Source: Piezodorus guildinii (taxonomy: Eukaryota > Arthropoda > Insecta > Hemiptera > Pentatomidae). From it: a DNA stretch of 64,000 bases. Shown piece after piece: positions 1 through 11,469 of the stretch (within the stretch, counting starts at the first letter, position 1; the number at the start of each line of letters is the position of its first letter). Position numbers and translations under genes: made by a program. The notes beneath the pieces were generated by a model. That model was not told the DNA's origin, did not search any database, and worked only from the letters and a program-made list of their open reading frames with translations. The stretch spans positions 100,090,484 to 100,154,483 of the forward strand of contig CM041297.1 in assembly GCA_023052935.1 (NCBI GenBank), read 5' to 3'.

Positions 1-425
1 TACACTTACAGCAAATATCATTTAATTTTTTTTTCTTTTAATCTTTGCAAGATGTAAGATTAAATTATTTATTATTTTGCAAACACTCAGAAGAAATGTA
101 ATTTTTTTTTTCTTTACTTTATGTTAAAATTGTATGTATCTTTTTTGTTCCTATGTCAACATATATTGAAAAATTGTAATATCTTTTTTATTTATATTTT
201 ATTTGAAAAATGTATATAAAAGTGTATATACGTGCGTGTGTGTGTTGAGTGCAGATATGCATATTTATATATGTGTGTGTTTGTGTGTATGTATATATAT
301 ATATTTTTTTTCTTTTTAAATCTTATATCTTTTAAAAATATATATATATATTTTGTTGTTGTGGTGTTAACATACGTTGAAGAACTATAATTTCTATTCT
401 TTTTATATTTTATTTTAAAATTGTA

Positions 426-456
<31 letters not shown>

Positions 457-640
457 TTTAAATCTTATTATATTTTTTCATTATATCTTTTTTTTTTTTT
501 TTTTTTTTGTTCTTATGTTAACATACATTTATATTTTTGTTTGTGCATTTTTATTAGAATCTTTCTTTTATGTTCAGCTTATTTATACATGTTGTTAGTT
601 TAATTTTATTGTTTTCAATCATTATACTCTAAGACTAGAT
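1..640. repeat. AT-rich low-complexity tract with (TA)n and poly-T runs
   Basis: Long T runs, (TA)n at about 423-450 and other alternating TA/TG stretches dominate. The short open frames here are translations of T/A runs (Tyr-Ile and Phe repeats) and I do not regard them as genes. Confidence 0.85.
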
Positions 641-735
641 TCTTAAGCTAACTTTTTATTTCCTGCTATGTTATTCTAAAGGGACTCGTCCCAGAATAAA
701 TAAAGAATTATTATTATTATTATTATTATATATAA
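640..735 (+). mobile_element. 3' tail of a CR1/L2-like LINE
   Basis: The segment ends with a short hairpin (GGGAC, loop, GTCCC), then AATAAA and an (ATT)n tail. The same arrangement closes the LINE 3' ends at about 29.0 kb and 36.1 kb, so this is probably a severely 5'-truncated copy of the same family. No coding sequence remains. Confidence 0.5.
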
Positions 736-1004
736 TTAGTCAGTATGTATTTTATTAAAAAATACATAAGGAACAATCTTTTAGAGCATTAAATTTCTAA
801 CAAGTTCTATTGTAATTTTATTAACAAATAAAATTTCTAACAAGTCAAATAACCGATTTTAAAGAAATCTAGCATACCGTTATTTGTTCGGAAATTAACT
901 TTTTAATAAAAAAAAATTAATGATTCAAGTAGTTCATTTATTTTATGGCATACAAATTATATTTGAACTAAAAAGCAGAGGACATTTAATATTATTGAAT
1001 AAAT

Positions 1005-1225
1005 GTTGTTGTTAATTCGTTTAACGTCACTTTTATGCTACTATGACTAATCGGACGATGTGTGAGTCCTAAAATTTGCCTATCTAGGTTTTATTAGGAT
1101 AGGGATCTTTAACGAGTACCTGACATCGCACAGGCTCGGGACTACCTTTTAACGTCCCCTCCGAAGGACGGCATAACTAAGGATTTTTTACTCCCATTAA
1201 AAAATCCTACGGATTTGAATAAATG
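1005..1225 (-). mobile_element. SINE-B fragment
   Basis: The body matches the full SINE at 1669-1962: the cgtcacttt.atgctactatg start, the tcggacgatg block, the taggatagggatcttt block and the ccgaaggacggc block. The tRNA-like head is missing. The minus-strand tail is rich in AAC/AAT repeats. Confidence 0.7.
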
Positions 1226-1668
1226 TATAGATAGCGTAAAATTATATAGTAAAATTCAAGTAACATCATTTTTAACTTGATAATCTTTCAATATCCCCGT
1301 AATCATAGTTAATACAAACGCTCATTCATGCATATTGAAGATAGGTTATACGACAGCTGCTCACTCATTCATGAAGGTATCAGCTGAAACTTGGTCCCGA
1401 AATGTCCGAAATAGGACGTGGTAATGGTTGAGATGTACCAATGATGTAACGAAACTGTAATCGACTGGGTCTCATTTCACAGTTGGTTAAGATGTCGTTC
1501 GGAATTTTCATCTGGTTCAATTCTTTCCATTGTAACCTTCTGATCTCTATGGCTGTACCTTTGAAGAAGGTATTGAATTCAACTCAACTTGCTAGTTAAG
1601 ATTGTCGACTCAATTTTAAACTAAGAAATTTAAGCATTTCTAACATTTTCCGACATGTTAAGATTATT

Positions 1669-1962
1669 GTTTGTTTGTTTATTCATTTAACGTCACTTTA
1701 TGCTGCTATGGCTAATCGGACGATGCTACAGTGGGAGTCCTAAATTATGCCTATCCAAGTTTTATTAGGATAGGGATCTTTAACGAGTACCTGACATCGC
1801 ACAGGCTCGGAACCACCTTTTAACATCACCTCCGAAGGACGGCGTAACTAAGGATTTTTTACTCCCATTAAAAAATCCTAGGACCACCTGCGGATTTGAA
1901 CCCGTGACCTTTTGCATGGGAGGCTGTTACGCTAGCCACCCGGCTACAAGTGATCCCATGTA
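1669..1962 (-). mobile_element. tRNA-derived SINE (family B), full length
   Basis: On the minus strand the element opens with a tRNA-like head containing an A-box-like block (TAGCCGGGTGGCTAGCG) and a B box (GGGTTCAAATCC). A conserved body of about 200 bp follows, ending in an aacaaacaaac tail. It is flanked by AAGATTATT at 1660-1668 and 1963-1971, a 9-bp target-site duplication. At least eight other full or partial copies lie in this window, so this is an abundant polymerase III-type SINE. Confidence 0.85.
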
Positions 1963-1984
1963 AAGATTATTTCCTAGGCATGTA

Positions 1985-2640
1985 AAATAAATGTTATATT
2001 TTTCTGCCGGCACCTTAAATAATTTTATTTTCACTTTCACTTTTAGTAAGGGAAAGTATTGCGATCGTGAAAATTTTCGAATTCTATTTTTCAACGGAAA
2101 TACATGTTTTAGGGTCCCCAGAGTCCAAATAACCAAGTCCCGCAAAAAGGTATGCGTGGTAAGTCCAGCACGATAACGAAAAGTTGTACTAACCGGAATT
2201 TTATATTTATGACTTAGAAGAGCAACTTATGTACCATGCATTTGGTACCTTTTTACGATTTTATCAACAACGGCTTTAACGATAAATAGATCTAACGGAC
2301 TAAAGTAAATAGTCTGACAGGGCTTAAATGCCAATATTTTAATTTTTCATCCTGTAAAGTATCTTTAATTTTTTAGAATCTATAAAAATAACTATATCAT
2401 CTATATAGCACTGATAAATATATAATTTAAACGAATACGCAATTTTTGTGTTTTTGGAAATAAGAACAGTAATAAACATGTATAATATACCGTTGAAAAG
2501 CTAAAGATTTAACAAATAAAAATATTATCTTATACACAAGCTTGTAAACGTATAAAAGAGTGACGAAAAGCCGATAAAACTAACCACCTCAAGGCGATTG
2601 GATATATATTAAAAGTTGGGTTACACACAGACTAAACGAC
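1985..2640 (+). repeat. Interspersed repeat R, copy 1
   Basis: It begins with gtaagggaaagtattgcgat, then cgtgaaaattttcga, an aacggaaatacatgtttt block and gtccaaataaccaagtcccgc. The same order of blocks recurs, often reversed, at 7.4-8.2, 8.6-8.8, 9.2-10.8, 43.0-44.1 and 45.1-45.9 kb. It has no coding capacity that I can see, and its class is unknown. Confidence 0.75.
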
Positions 2641-2699
2641 CTACAAGTTTTTTTTTTTTTCTATTAGTTTTTTTTTCCGTATGCGAAACTATTTGGGCC

Positions 2700-3400
2700 T
2701 TGAATCACGGATTAAATATATTGTACTTATAATTGTATATATTGTACAATATTAAATATATTGTACGTATAATTAGTATATTGTACAAGTCTGTCTGTCG
2801 TAGGAAGTCAAAAAGTTTTGCAGTTGTCTGTATGTTGTCTTTTAAAACGGTTTGTAAGTCAGTTTCAATTGCAATATGAGCTCTGTGAGTATCATAAGCC
2901 CTACACTCTGTCAAAACGTGTTTAACAGTAACCGGGCAACCGCATGTTGGGCAATCAGTAGGAGGTTCAAGTGCTATGAGATGTCCGAGAGTTATTCGGG
3001 TGGGTACAATGCGCAGGCGCGCCAGGATAACCTCTTCCCTTCACATTTGTCGTAGGAACGAATGACAATGGGAGATGTCCCTTCTTATTTCCCTTAACTT
3101 GTTTTCTGCAGTGTCGTACTAAATGTGTCCCCACTTCGACCGAATCCGCCAACACGCACCCCAATAAACGGAATGTCATCTGTTATTGCTTCTTTGGCTG
3201 CGCGATCTGCGAGTTCATTGCCAACTATACCGCAGTGGCTCGGTACCCAGACCAAAAAACCTGAATTATTAGAGACTATTGTGGAATGCAATGATAAAAG
3301 AATATTTTGAATAAGAGAGTCGGTGGAGAAAAGGCGTTTCAAGCTGAACAGGGCCGAGGAGTCGGTGCAAATAATCCTGGTTGTTTTAGTAGTGTGTATA
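2700..3400 (-). pseudogene. Jockey/R1-type LINE C-terminus with RNase H domain (fragment)
   Basis: Minus-strand translation gives an RNase H C-terminal block, FLVWVPSHCGIVGNELADRA at about 3190-3270. In shifted frames it continues to a terminal zinc-knuckle segment, CPTCGCPVTVKHVLTEC at about 2898-2955. This pairing of an RNase H domain followed by a CCHC knuckle is typical of jockey/I/R1-type non-LTR retrotransposons. Frameshifts between 2970 and 3190 show it is dead. A fold-back element abuts its upstream side at 3401. Confidence 0.85.
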
Positions 3401-3430
3401 ACAATTAAAAATAAGCGTTATTTTAATTAT

Positions 3431-3472
3431 GTGCCGACGTTTCGGCCTACAATGTGGGCCTTCATCAGGGCT
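3431..3472 (-). ncRNA. Hammerhead-like ribozyme motif in left arm
   Basis: Read on the minus strand: AGCC, CTGATGA, an extra A, a GGCC/GGCC stem with a 9-nt loop, GAAAC, GTC, GGC. The order stem I (GCC/GGC), CUGAUGA, stem II, GAAAC, GUC matches a hammerhead core with stem III reduced to the palindrome ACGU. Such variants are known from Penelope-like elements and act as dimers. The extra base after CUGAUGA differs from the textbook core, and activity is unproven. Confidence 0.6.
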
Positions 3473-4928
3473 AAAAGAAACAAGATAACAACCAATGTAA
3501 TTATAGACTTAATAATGCGTTAGGTATATAATAATAATATGACAGTAATAAATTATGGGAACATAAATAATATTAAATGTAAAATGATAATAAGATGACA
3601 ATTATAAAGTATGGAAATAAGGTGACAGTTATAAAGTATGGAAATAAACAAAATTAAGATGATAGTTATAAAGTATGGAAGTAGACATAATTGAGATGAT
3701 AATATTGTAATGAGAATATATAAATAGAGACTAAGTAAATGAAAAAAAAAAAAAATGATAAAGGAAAAATATGTGAACAATTAAAATTTTAAATATTAAC
3801 AATTTTGAGTTGATATATGACGGTAATATATTAAAAACATAGTTAAGAGTATAGGTAATATATAAAAAAATATAGTCATTACAAAAGAGAAACAGTATGA
3901 ATAAAAAATAATAATTTAAATTTTAAAATAATGTAATATTAAACTAATAATTATATGTCAGGATATGTAACGGAGAAAGATATGAGTATGGAAAGGGGGA
4001 GAAAGAAATGGGCGATGAAAAAAGACCCTTATCAATAAGAAAAAATACTTACGTGACTCCGTGGAAGCTTTGCCTACAGAAGTGATGTTTCCCAGTTTAA
4101 AAAACGCTCATTGCGTGGAACGGAAAATATGAGAACTAGAATGTCCGTTAGGAAAATTCCAAGAAGCTAAGTTATGTTTACTGATTCGATTTGGCTATTT
4201 TTTAACAATCGAATCAGTAAACATAACTTAGCTTCTTGGAATTTTCCTAACGGACATTCTAGTTCTCATATTTTCCGTTCCACGCAATGAGCGTTTTTTA
4301 AACTGGGAAACATCACTTCTGTAGGCAAAGCTTCCACGGAGTCACGTAAGTATTTTTTCTTATTGATAAGGGTCTTTTTTCATCGCCCATTTCTTTCTCC
4401 CCCTTTCCATACTCATATCTTTCTCCGTTACATATCCTGACATATAATTATTAGTTTAATATTACATTATTTTAAAATTTAAATTATTATTTTTTATTCA
4501 TACTGTTTCTCTTTTGTAATGACTATATTTTTTTATATATTACCTATACTCTTAACTATGTTTTTAATATATTACCGTCATATATCAACTCAAAATTGTT
4601 AATATTTAAAATTTTAATTGTTCACATATTTTTCCTTTATCATTTTTTTTTTTTTTTTCATTTACTTAGTCTCTATTTATATATTCTCATTATAATATTA
4701 TCATCTCAATTATGTCTACTTCCATACTTTATAACTATCATCTTAATTTTGTTTATTTCCATACTTTATAACTGTCACCTTATTTCCATACTTTATAATT
4801 GTCATCTTATTATCATTTTACATTTAATATTATTTATGTTCCCATAATTTATTACTGTCATATTATTATTATATACCTAACGCATTATTAAGTCTATAAT
4901 TACATTGGTTGTTATCTTGTTTCTTTTA

Positions 4929-4968
4929 GCCCTGATGAAGGCCCACATTGTAGGCCGAAACGTCGGCA
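4929..4968 (+). ncRNA. Hammerhead-like ribozyme motif in right arm
   Basis: This is the mirror copy of the motif at 3431-3472, with identical core and stem. A transcript spanning the whole fold-back would carry the ribozyme and its own antisense, whereas a transcript starting inside one arm would carry only one of them. Confidence 0.6.
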
Positions 4969-5079
4969 CATAATTAAAATAACGCTTATTTTTAATTGTG
5001 TGTTTTTAATTTATGACCGCACCCCCAACCATCTTCCTCATCTAATTTCTCTACGGTCAACAAAACTCCATCATTATTA

Positions 5080-6040
5080 AACTTTTATAAATGCCAACTA
5101 GTTCTAGCTATACTTCTTTTACAAGTCGCTATATTTCTATGCCAAAACAAAAATGACACATTTCTGTCTATAATTGTTGCTTGTGAATTAAAATCAGATA
5201 ACAGTAGAAGGCGTTCTGTACAGGGGCTAGCAAATACAGTGGACAGTAGTTACTACTGCCATTTCTTTCCTTTTTTTTCAATAATATACACGTAGTTTCT
5301 CAAATCTAATTTCGAAGTAATGCGACATTCTCACACTTTGGTAACCTCACGCGATGTTTCTCCATCCATTAGAGTTTTGTATCATCTGATTACTTAAGAT
5401 ATTTGGAATAGATACGTAGTTATGTATACACGTAAACAGGAAATAAATAAAGAAAAAAATTCTTGTTGTTAAACCATCGCTTGGAAAAATAAGATAACTA
5501 CTTTGTTTGCCTCACGGCCCTGTTAATTAATTACTACGTCTTAAAATAATATGGTAGTGCTTAATGACATCATCAGGACGAAAGGTGCGTCTCATAGCGT
5601 ACGCTACCTGGGCCATAATATTATAGTACTAAGTTACGTAATTCGATTCTTTGTCGTTTCGGAACGCAAGGCCTGCTGTTTCCTTTTGCGCATCATCGAA
5701 GACCTTCGGAGCCTTATGGAGGTGTGTTAGCTGCGCATCCTGACTGAAAATTTTCCCGTTACAGGGTATCATCATAGTAAGTACGTCATATTCCTTCAAA
5801 GAAACGATTTGAATGTCTAGTAGGAAAATATATTTTACTGTGTTGTTTAGACAATTGCTATTATACGAGAATTATCATATTTGTTGTATATACAGATGGC
5901 ATCAATGTGGGACTCTCATTAAATATGTTTATTGGCGTGGAATACTGTTGGATCTATCACACCGTAAAAAGAATAAAGTTGAACGCCCGTATGTGTGAAT
6001 TGGGTCTTTATATTCATGTATGGTACAGTTTCTCACGTTA
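5080..6040. other. Intergenic DNA, nothing recognised
   Basis: No coding region, tRNA head or family shared with the rest of the window was seen. 5500-5790 is less AT-rich than its surroundings but holds no long open frame. Confidence 0.5.
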
Positions 6041-6044
6041 ATTA

Positions 6045-6330
6045 CAGGCCACAAAAAATATGGTGCGTACAGCACACTACTTGCACTTACCTCCTTTTTT
6101 TAGATGAAAAAAATTAATTAGGTACATTAAAAAAAATAATTTTAGATTAAATAATATAACAATAGAAAAAAATGTCTACCAAACTTATATATAAGCGTTT
6201 TTTATCACTTACTTTGTATGATATAAAACTAAATATTCTTATTTCCGGAGGAAAAAATCTCTCCTTTACCCTCCTCCAGTTCATTTTTTATTCCTAGCAT
6301 TAACAAAACATGTTTACGCTTTATTATATT
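6045..6330 (-). repeat. Interspersed repeat R, partial copy
   Basis: It starts with aaaaatatggtgcgtacagc and ctacttgcacttacctcc, matching the outer end of the R copies at 7.37 and 9.24 kb. It then becomes AT-rich and diverged. Confidence 0.45.
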
Positions 6331-6419
6331 GAATATTAAATAGACCGAGAAATAAATATGAAGAATGAGGCGATTCGAATCGTGGTAAAAAAATAATAGA
6401 AAATAATTCTTCTCTTCTT

Positions 6420-6665
6420 CCTCTGCTAGGTGCCGTTAAGCGTGGAGTTGCAGTCTCTGTCCATTAAGCCCACTGGTTTCTGTCTCTGGCAAGTCTTCTC
6501 ATCTCCGGGATGGTACGTCCTCTTGCTGCTCCAAGTTTTCCAATGTAGTAAGTATACATACATCTGTGCCTGATGGTTCCTTCCGGTCTGGCTTCCAAGT
6601 ACCATCTGGCCTTTCGGGTATCGTCCATTCTACAGACATGCCCATACCATTTAAGTTGCCAAAAA
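6420..6665 (-). pseudogene. LINE ORF C-terminus (endonuclease/RT element), fragment
   Basis: In the minus strand the interrupted frames read QLKWYGHVCRMDD, then LEARPEG, then IPEMRRLARDRNQWA and a stop. This is the C-terminal tail found after the reverse transcriptase of many insect non-LTR elements (compare KWFGHVCRMDE at 13.6 kb here). It is short, frame-broken and non-functional. Confidence 0.7.
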
Positions 6666-6699
6666 AAAAAAATATATATATATATAGAAAATAATTCAA

Positions 6700-7052
6700 T
6701 TATTTTGTCCGAAGAGAGATGAGGCCCCTGGGGAGTTTATAAGGTTGCACAACGCGGAATTGCGAAGTTTGTACCCTGTGAATATAATTGAGTTGATAGC
6801 ATCGCGGAGACTCAAATGGGCGCGTAAAGTTGTTGGGCTCGGTGAGGAACGGATTCCGAGAAAGTTGGTACTCGCTGAACCGACTGGTAGGCGTCCGAAA
6901 GGTAGGCCGAAGCGTCGATGGGAGGATTGCGTTAAGGCTGATCTCGGGGGCTTGGGCTTGACCGGTGATCATTGGACGAGTCTGTGCAGGCGAAGTTTGG
7001 TGGTATCGGCATCGAACCTTCGGGTTCGGTAAGCCTATTATTATTATTATTA
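6700..7052 (+). pseudogene. 3' end of LINE family X, copy 1
   Basis: An open frame encodes HNAELRSLYPVNIIELIASR, LKWARKVVGLGEERIPRKLV and GRPKRRWEDCVKADLGG, followed by an (ATT)n tail. It is the C-terminus of a non-LTR element whose best copy here is at 30.3-30.85 kb. Only the last 110 or so codons remain, typical of 5' truncation at insertion. The opposite-strand frame is a shadow. Confidence 0.8.
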
Positions 7053-7369
7053 GAAAATAATTCAAACCTATTTAATATCTAACGTTTCTAATCACGTTGC
7101 GGTATTCATCAGGTCAAGAAGCAAGTGTTCATCAACTTTATTCTTTAATTCTGTCGTTAAATGAAGATAGCAACTTTTCTTCTTATCTCAAATATAAGTT
7201 TACTTTGCATAATGTTAATTTTAACCTCCTTTGTAATCTTCACAAGACTCCAGTATATTTTCCCTTAATTTATTTATCATAATCTTTGCCAGTTTTGTCC
7301 TTCCAACTCATTAAAGGCAAAGCTGTCGAATAGTATATTTTAATTTGTTTTGAAACCTTTTAAATTTAA

Positions 7370-8160
7370 AAATATGGTGCGGCAACAAAGACTTTCACTC
7401 ACCTCTACTGTTGAAAATCAATTTAAAACTAATAGATATACTTCAATTCGAAAAATATTTTAAGTTGACTTAAATTAAACGTGTATTCATTTTCATTGGA
7501 AACATATGATTTAGATTAAAAAATATACCTATATTAAATTGTTAATCAGTAAAAAGGTTATTCCATATTTGTAACTTTATATTACCTTTTCCGACTTTAT
7601 GTATCAGATAATATTTTTTCTAAATATTTTCGCTTTCCAACGGTATATTATACGTCACTATTATTGTTCTTAATTTCATTAAAAAAATATTTTTGCTGTT
7701 TCATCCTTTATTTAGTCATCAAATTCGTCCAACTTGTATATTTAGCCGACATTCATCAATTTCATTAAGATGATATGGTTGATCTTTTGGAATGTACCAA
7801 TTTAAAGGTACTTTAGAGGAAGAAACTTTGAAAATGCATTAAAGTCCTGTCAGACTATTTAGATCAAAATGAAACCTATATAATATTAAAATTTTACATC
7901 AAAATATAGCGAGTTTAATCAAATTTTTATCGTTGTCTTAAATATGAAATTTCAGTTCTGTACCTCTTTTGTTTTCGCGCTAGACTTACCACACACACAG
8001 AGACAAACACAAAGATACACACAGACCTTTTTGCAGGATTTGGTTATTTGGACTCAGGTGACCCTAAAACGTGTATTTCCATTGGAAAACTGGAATTCGA
8101 AAATTTTCACGATCGCAATACTTTCCCTTACTATATATTTCCTACATAGGTAAGTGAAAG
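7370..8160 (-). repeat. Interspersed repeat R, copy 2
   Basis: It runs from atatggtgcggcaacaaag to tcacgatcgcaatactttcc and includes a CA-rich stretch with cacacacagagacaaacac. It is the reverse of the copy at 1985-2640 and is the most complete uninterrupted copy, so it is a good template for a consensus. Confidence 0.75.
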
Positions 8161-8360
8161 TAAAAATACCCAAAATATTGACAACATTAATTCTAAGATT
8201 TCGTCTCTTACTAATGCATTGAGTTCTGACACTGTAGGGAAAAATAATAACTACGTAGCTAAATAATGTCTTCATAAGAATTTGATCATCGGTAAAAACT
8301 TTTTAAAGAACAATCCCTTTTTTTCAAAATTCAACAAAGTTGCTTGACTCTCGCATGGAA

Positions 8361-8480
8361 CCCCTGATGAAGACCCGCAAAGTGGGTCGAAACGTTGGAT
8401 AATAAATAGTTTTTCACTATTTTTCAATATTTTTTTCCCGCCACCCGAATCATTAATTAATGAATCATCATCCTTCATAA
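8361..8480 (+). ncRNA. Hammerhead-like motif plus element terminus
   Basis: 8361-8400 reads CC, CTGATGA, extra A, a five-pair stem GACCC/GGGTC with a 7-nt loop, GAAAC, GTT, GG. The stem bases differ from the copies at 3.4 and 4.9 kb but still pair. About 45 nt downstream is a terminal block (cccgccacccgaatcattaa) like those of the fold-back elements. Only one orientation is present here. Confidence 0.6.
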
Positions 8481-8559
8481 AAATGTATCATGGATGCTTA
8501 AAATTCATTTATAATTGAAATCATTTATAATTCGGCCTGTCTGATTATTCTTATGTGAA

Positions 8560-8830
8560 TATAACCTACATGATATTAAAGGTCATTCAATTATACATTT
8601 GGTATAGCGAGTTTAATTAAATTCATTTAAGCGTTCTTGAAAAGAAAGGTATAAATGTGGAAAATATTTGAGATAAAACTTCGCTTAAGTAAACCGATTT
8701 TGACAGAATTTTGTGCACACAAACACTACTTTAAGAGACTTGGTGTTTAGGATTCAGAGGACTTCCTTTTAAAATTTTAAATCAAGCATTTTCATAATCG
8801 CAATAATTTCGCTTACTATACACATGCACA
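8560..8830 (-). repeat. Interspersed repeat R, diverged copy 3
   Basis: It shares the tatagcgagtttaatt block, the CA-rich stretch, the ggattcagaggact block and the terminal taatcgcaataatttcgctt block in the same order as copy 2, with many substitutions. Confidence 0.55.
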
Positions 8831-9239
8831 ATTAAAAAAGGAAAACGTCGATTATCCTACCATATCATTCGTTAAATATTACAACATTATTTTGAACAAA
8901 CGGAATGTGGAATCTCACTCAAAACAAGATTATAACATCGAACTTAGCTAAAAATACGGTTGTATGTATTCAGACCATGCCATAAATTTCATAACCAATC
9001 CTTTATCAAATAATTAGATATTAATTTTCTAGTTATATAAGTTTGTGACGTTTTTAACGACACTACTCCAAAGATTAATTCTGCTCAGGTTATAGCTCTC
9101 ATACCGATTTTTTTTTAATTCGAAAAACAAACACTTCAAGTATTTTAAGAAACTCTGAATATATATATCCCAGATTTCTTTAATAAATGAGGACATGTTA
9201 TTACAAACATTTAGAGTTTTGGTTTTTTTAATTTAAAAA

Positions 9240-10815
9240 AAATCTGCTGCAGGCAGCACACGACTTTCATTTACCTCCGTTGTTAAAACCGATTAAAGAA
9301 TTTTCAAATACAGTTAAAGATGAAAATTAGTGAAACTAAGAATTAAATAAATTGAATTTCTACAGAAAGATGTGTATATTAAAAAATATTTTATATAATT
9401 TATGTAAAAACAATCAGTTAGTTTTATCGGCTTTTCATCACTCTTTATTACATTTTAAAATTTGTATATAAGATATTTTTTTCTAAAATCCTTAGCTTTC
9501 CAACGATATATTATACGTGTATATTACAGTTTTTATGTTCACAAACCAAAATGGCATTATTTTTTTATTTTGTTTGCAGTTTTCTCCTTTAGTTGTAAAT
9601 TGAATTCGTTTAAATTATATTTACTTGTTTTTTATCAATGATAACAATATAGTCATTTTTATAGAATCTACAAAATTAAACGAACTTTACAGTAAGAAAA
9701 TTTAAAATGTCGGCAATTAAGCCCTGTCAGGCTATTTTAATCAGAATAAAGCCTACATGATTTTAAAGCCCATTTATTAAACGTTTCATCGATATAGCGT
9801 GTTTAATGAAAATCGTTAGAGCAGTTTTTGAGAAAATCGTAAAATGCTGTGAAGTGGCTTCCGGTTAGCTATCTCTGATGAAAAAGTTACTGAAAAGCAT
9901 TTCTGGCGTATAGTTGTCTCAAATATTCAGAATCAAAATTTCAGTTTCATAGGCCTTTTCATTTTCGCGCAGGACTCACACACACAGCCCTTTATTCAGA
10001 CACACACAGACTTGGCCAATTAATGTGCCTCCTTTCTGAAATGGACATTTATAAGAGGATTTGAGGACTTACTTTATGTTTATTTATTTCTATTTATCTT
10101 TATTTATTTTTATTATTATTTATTTTTTTATCCTTGAATATCGTCTACTAATATAACTTGATATATGTTTATTTTTTACTAACGCTATCATATTTATTTT
10201 TATTATAGATTATTGTTATTCTTATTATCTGTTTTAATCAATATTATTAGTTAATATTGAAAAAAAAAAAAAAAAAAAATTGTCTAAATTAATTTTCTAA
10301 AATGAGCGTATCCGGCACTATTTATGAGTGTATTATTTGTTAATTATGTATTATCTGTATGTATGTATTCATGTATTATGGATGTATTACTTATTATGTA
10401 TATCATTATTGTCTATTATGTATTATTATTTGTTCATAATGTATTCGTTAATTTTGTATTATAATTATTTGTTTTAGTGTATTATTATTTGTTATATTGG
10501 TTCATTATTTATTTTAATTAATATTATTATTTAATATTTCAACTAAAACCATAATTGTTTGTTTTAAAAAACGTGTATCTTATAGTGAGTTAGGTATTAT
10601 ATATCTATGTGTATCTTATAGTGAGTGTATCTGGCACTGATGACCAAGATGTTTTGTGCCAATAAATAAATCAAAAACCAAACCACAGACTTGGTCATTT
10701 GAACCCATGGGACCCTGAAATGTGTATTTCCGTTGAAAACTCGTGTTCGAAAATTTTCAAGATCGCAATACTTTCTCTTGCTATATGTTTCATATATAGG
10801 GAAGTGAAAGAAAAA
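9240..10815 (-). repeat. Interspersed repeat R, copy 4, split by an AT-rich insertion
   Basis: Family R sequence runs from gcaggcagcacacgactttc to about 10035 and resumes at about 10680 with acttggtcatttgaacccat through to aagatcgcaatactttctct. The intervening 10.04-10.68 kb is a T/A-rich insert. It ends in a GGCAC...GTGCC hairpin followed by AATAAATAAATC, a retroelement-like 3' end. Confidence 0.6.
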
Positions 10816-11407
10816 AAATCATAGAATACCTGGCAGCAAATATTTGTATTTTGTAAAGGTCATGTAGCGTTGTTTGTGACTGTAGTTGATTTTATGAACG
10901 ACTAACATATGTTATTAAGAGGGAAAACTAGAAATAAAATAACTAAGGATAATTAAAGGATCAAGTGGATGAAGGTAACACTTTTCTAGCTCTTCTAAAA
11001 CTGAATTCAGATCTCGTTTAATATGATAATACTTTATTTTAATAAATAGAAGTGGTGTTAACAAGAACTTTGTTAAATAATGTAGTAGTTTGAATTATTC
11101 CCTCAACTTTTTTTCTATAAGACGATATTGAAGGAAATAGGGATAACTTATTTTTGGCCAAGAACATTTTTAATGATACATAAAATATCAATTAAACTAA
11201 CGCTTTTTTTGTTAACACCAAAAATGGAGTTGAAATTCGATTATATGTCCAAAAACCTAGATGTTGAAAATATTACGGAAAACAATGATTTTTTTCCCGA
11301 TTCGAAAGGAATCCTGATATTTTCAAGCTACAAAATCGTATCTCTTCTCCATTTTATCCTATTTTAACATTCTTGGATCATCCAAAGAGATAAAACCTGC
11401 TTTCGTG

Positions 11408-11408
11408 T

Positions 11409-11447
<39 letters not shown>
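11408..11447. repeat. (TA)n microsatellite
   Basis: Uninterrupted alternating TA lies just upstream of the truncated LINE. Confidence 0.95.
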
Positions 11448-11449
<2 letters not shown>

Positions 11450-11469
11450 TATTGTATTATCTAGAAAAA

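Larger units (their letters stand above)
3401..5075. mobile_element. Fold-back element with ~790-bp near-perfect inverted arms
   Basis: Positions 3401-4191 and 4207-4999 are almost exact reverse complements around a 15-nt loop (4192-4206). I noticed only a homopolymer length difference and very few substitutions. Each arm carries a hammerhead-like hairpin near its outer end (3431-3472 minus, 4929-4968 plus). The right side continues with a terminal block to about 5075 (gaccgcacccccaacca, cttcctcatctaat, acggtcaacaaaactccatc). The left arm lacks this block and abuts the LINE fragment directly. Related copies lie at 20.7 kb and 34-35 kb. Confidence 0.9.

Noticed and set aside
421..603. Open frame of 60 codons
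   Set aside because: Translation of (TA)n and T runs; no domain, start context or exon borders.
3553..4847. Two similar hydrophobic open frames, 75 and 83 codons, in opposite directions
   Set aside because: They are the same AT-rich arm sequence of the fold-back read on each strand; the residues reflect base composition.
10630..10670. ctgatga near 10639 as another hammerhead-like site
   Set aside because: No GAAAC follows; the pairing is GGCAC/GTGCC before AATAAA, which fits a LINE-type 3' hairpin.
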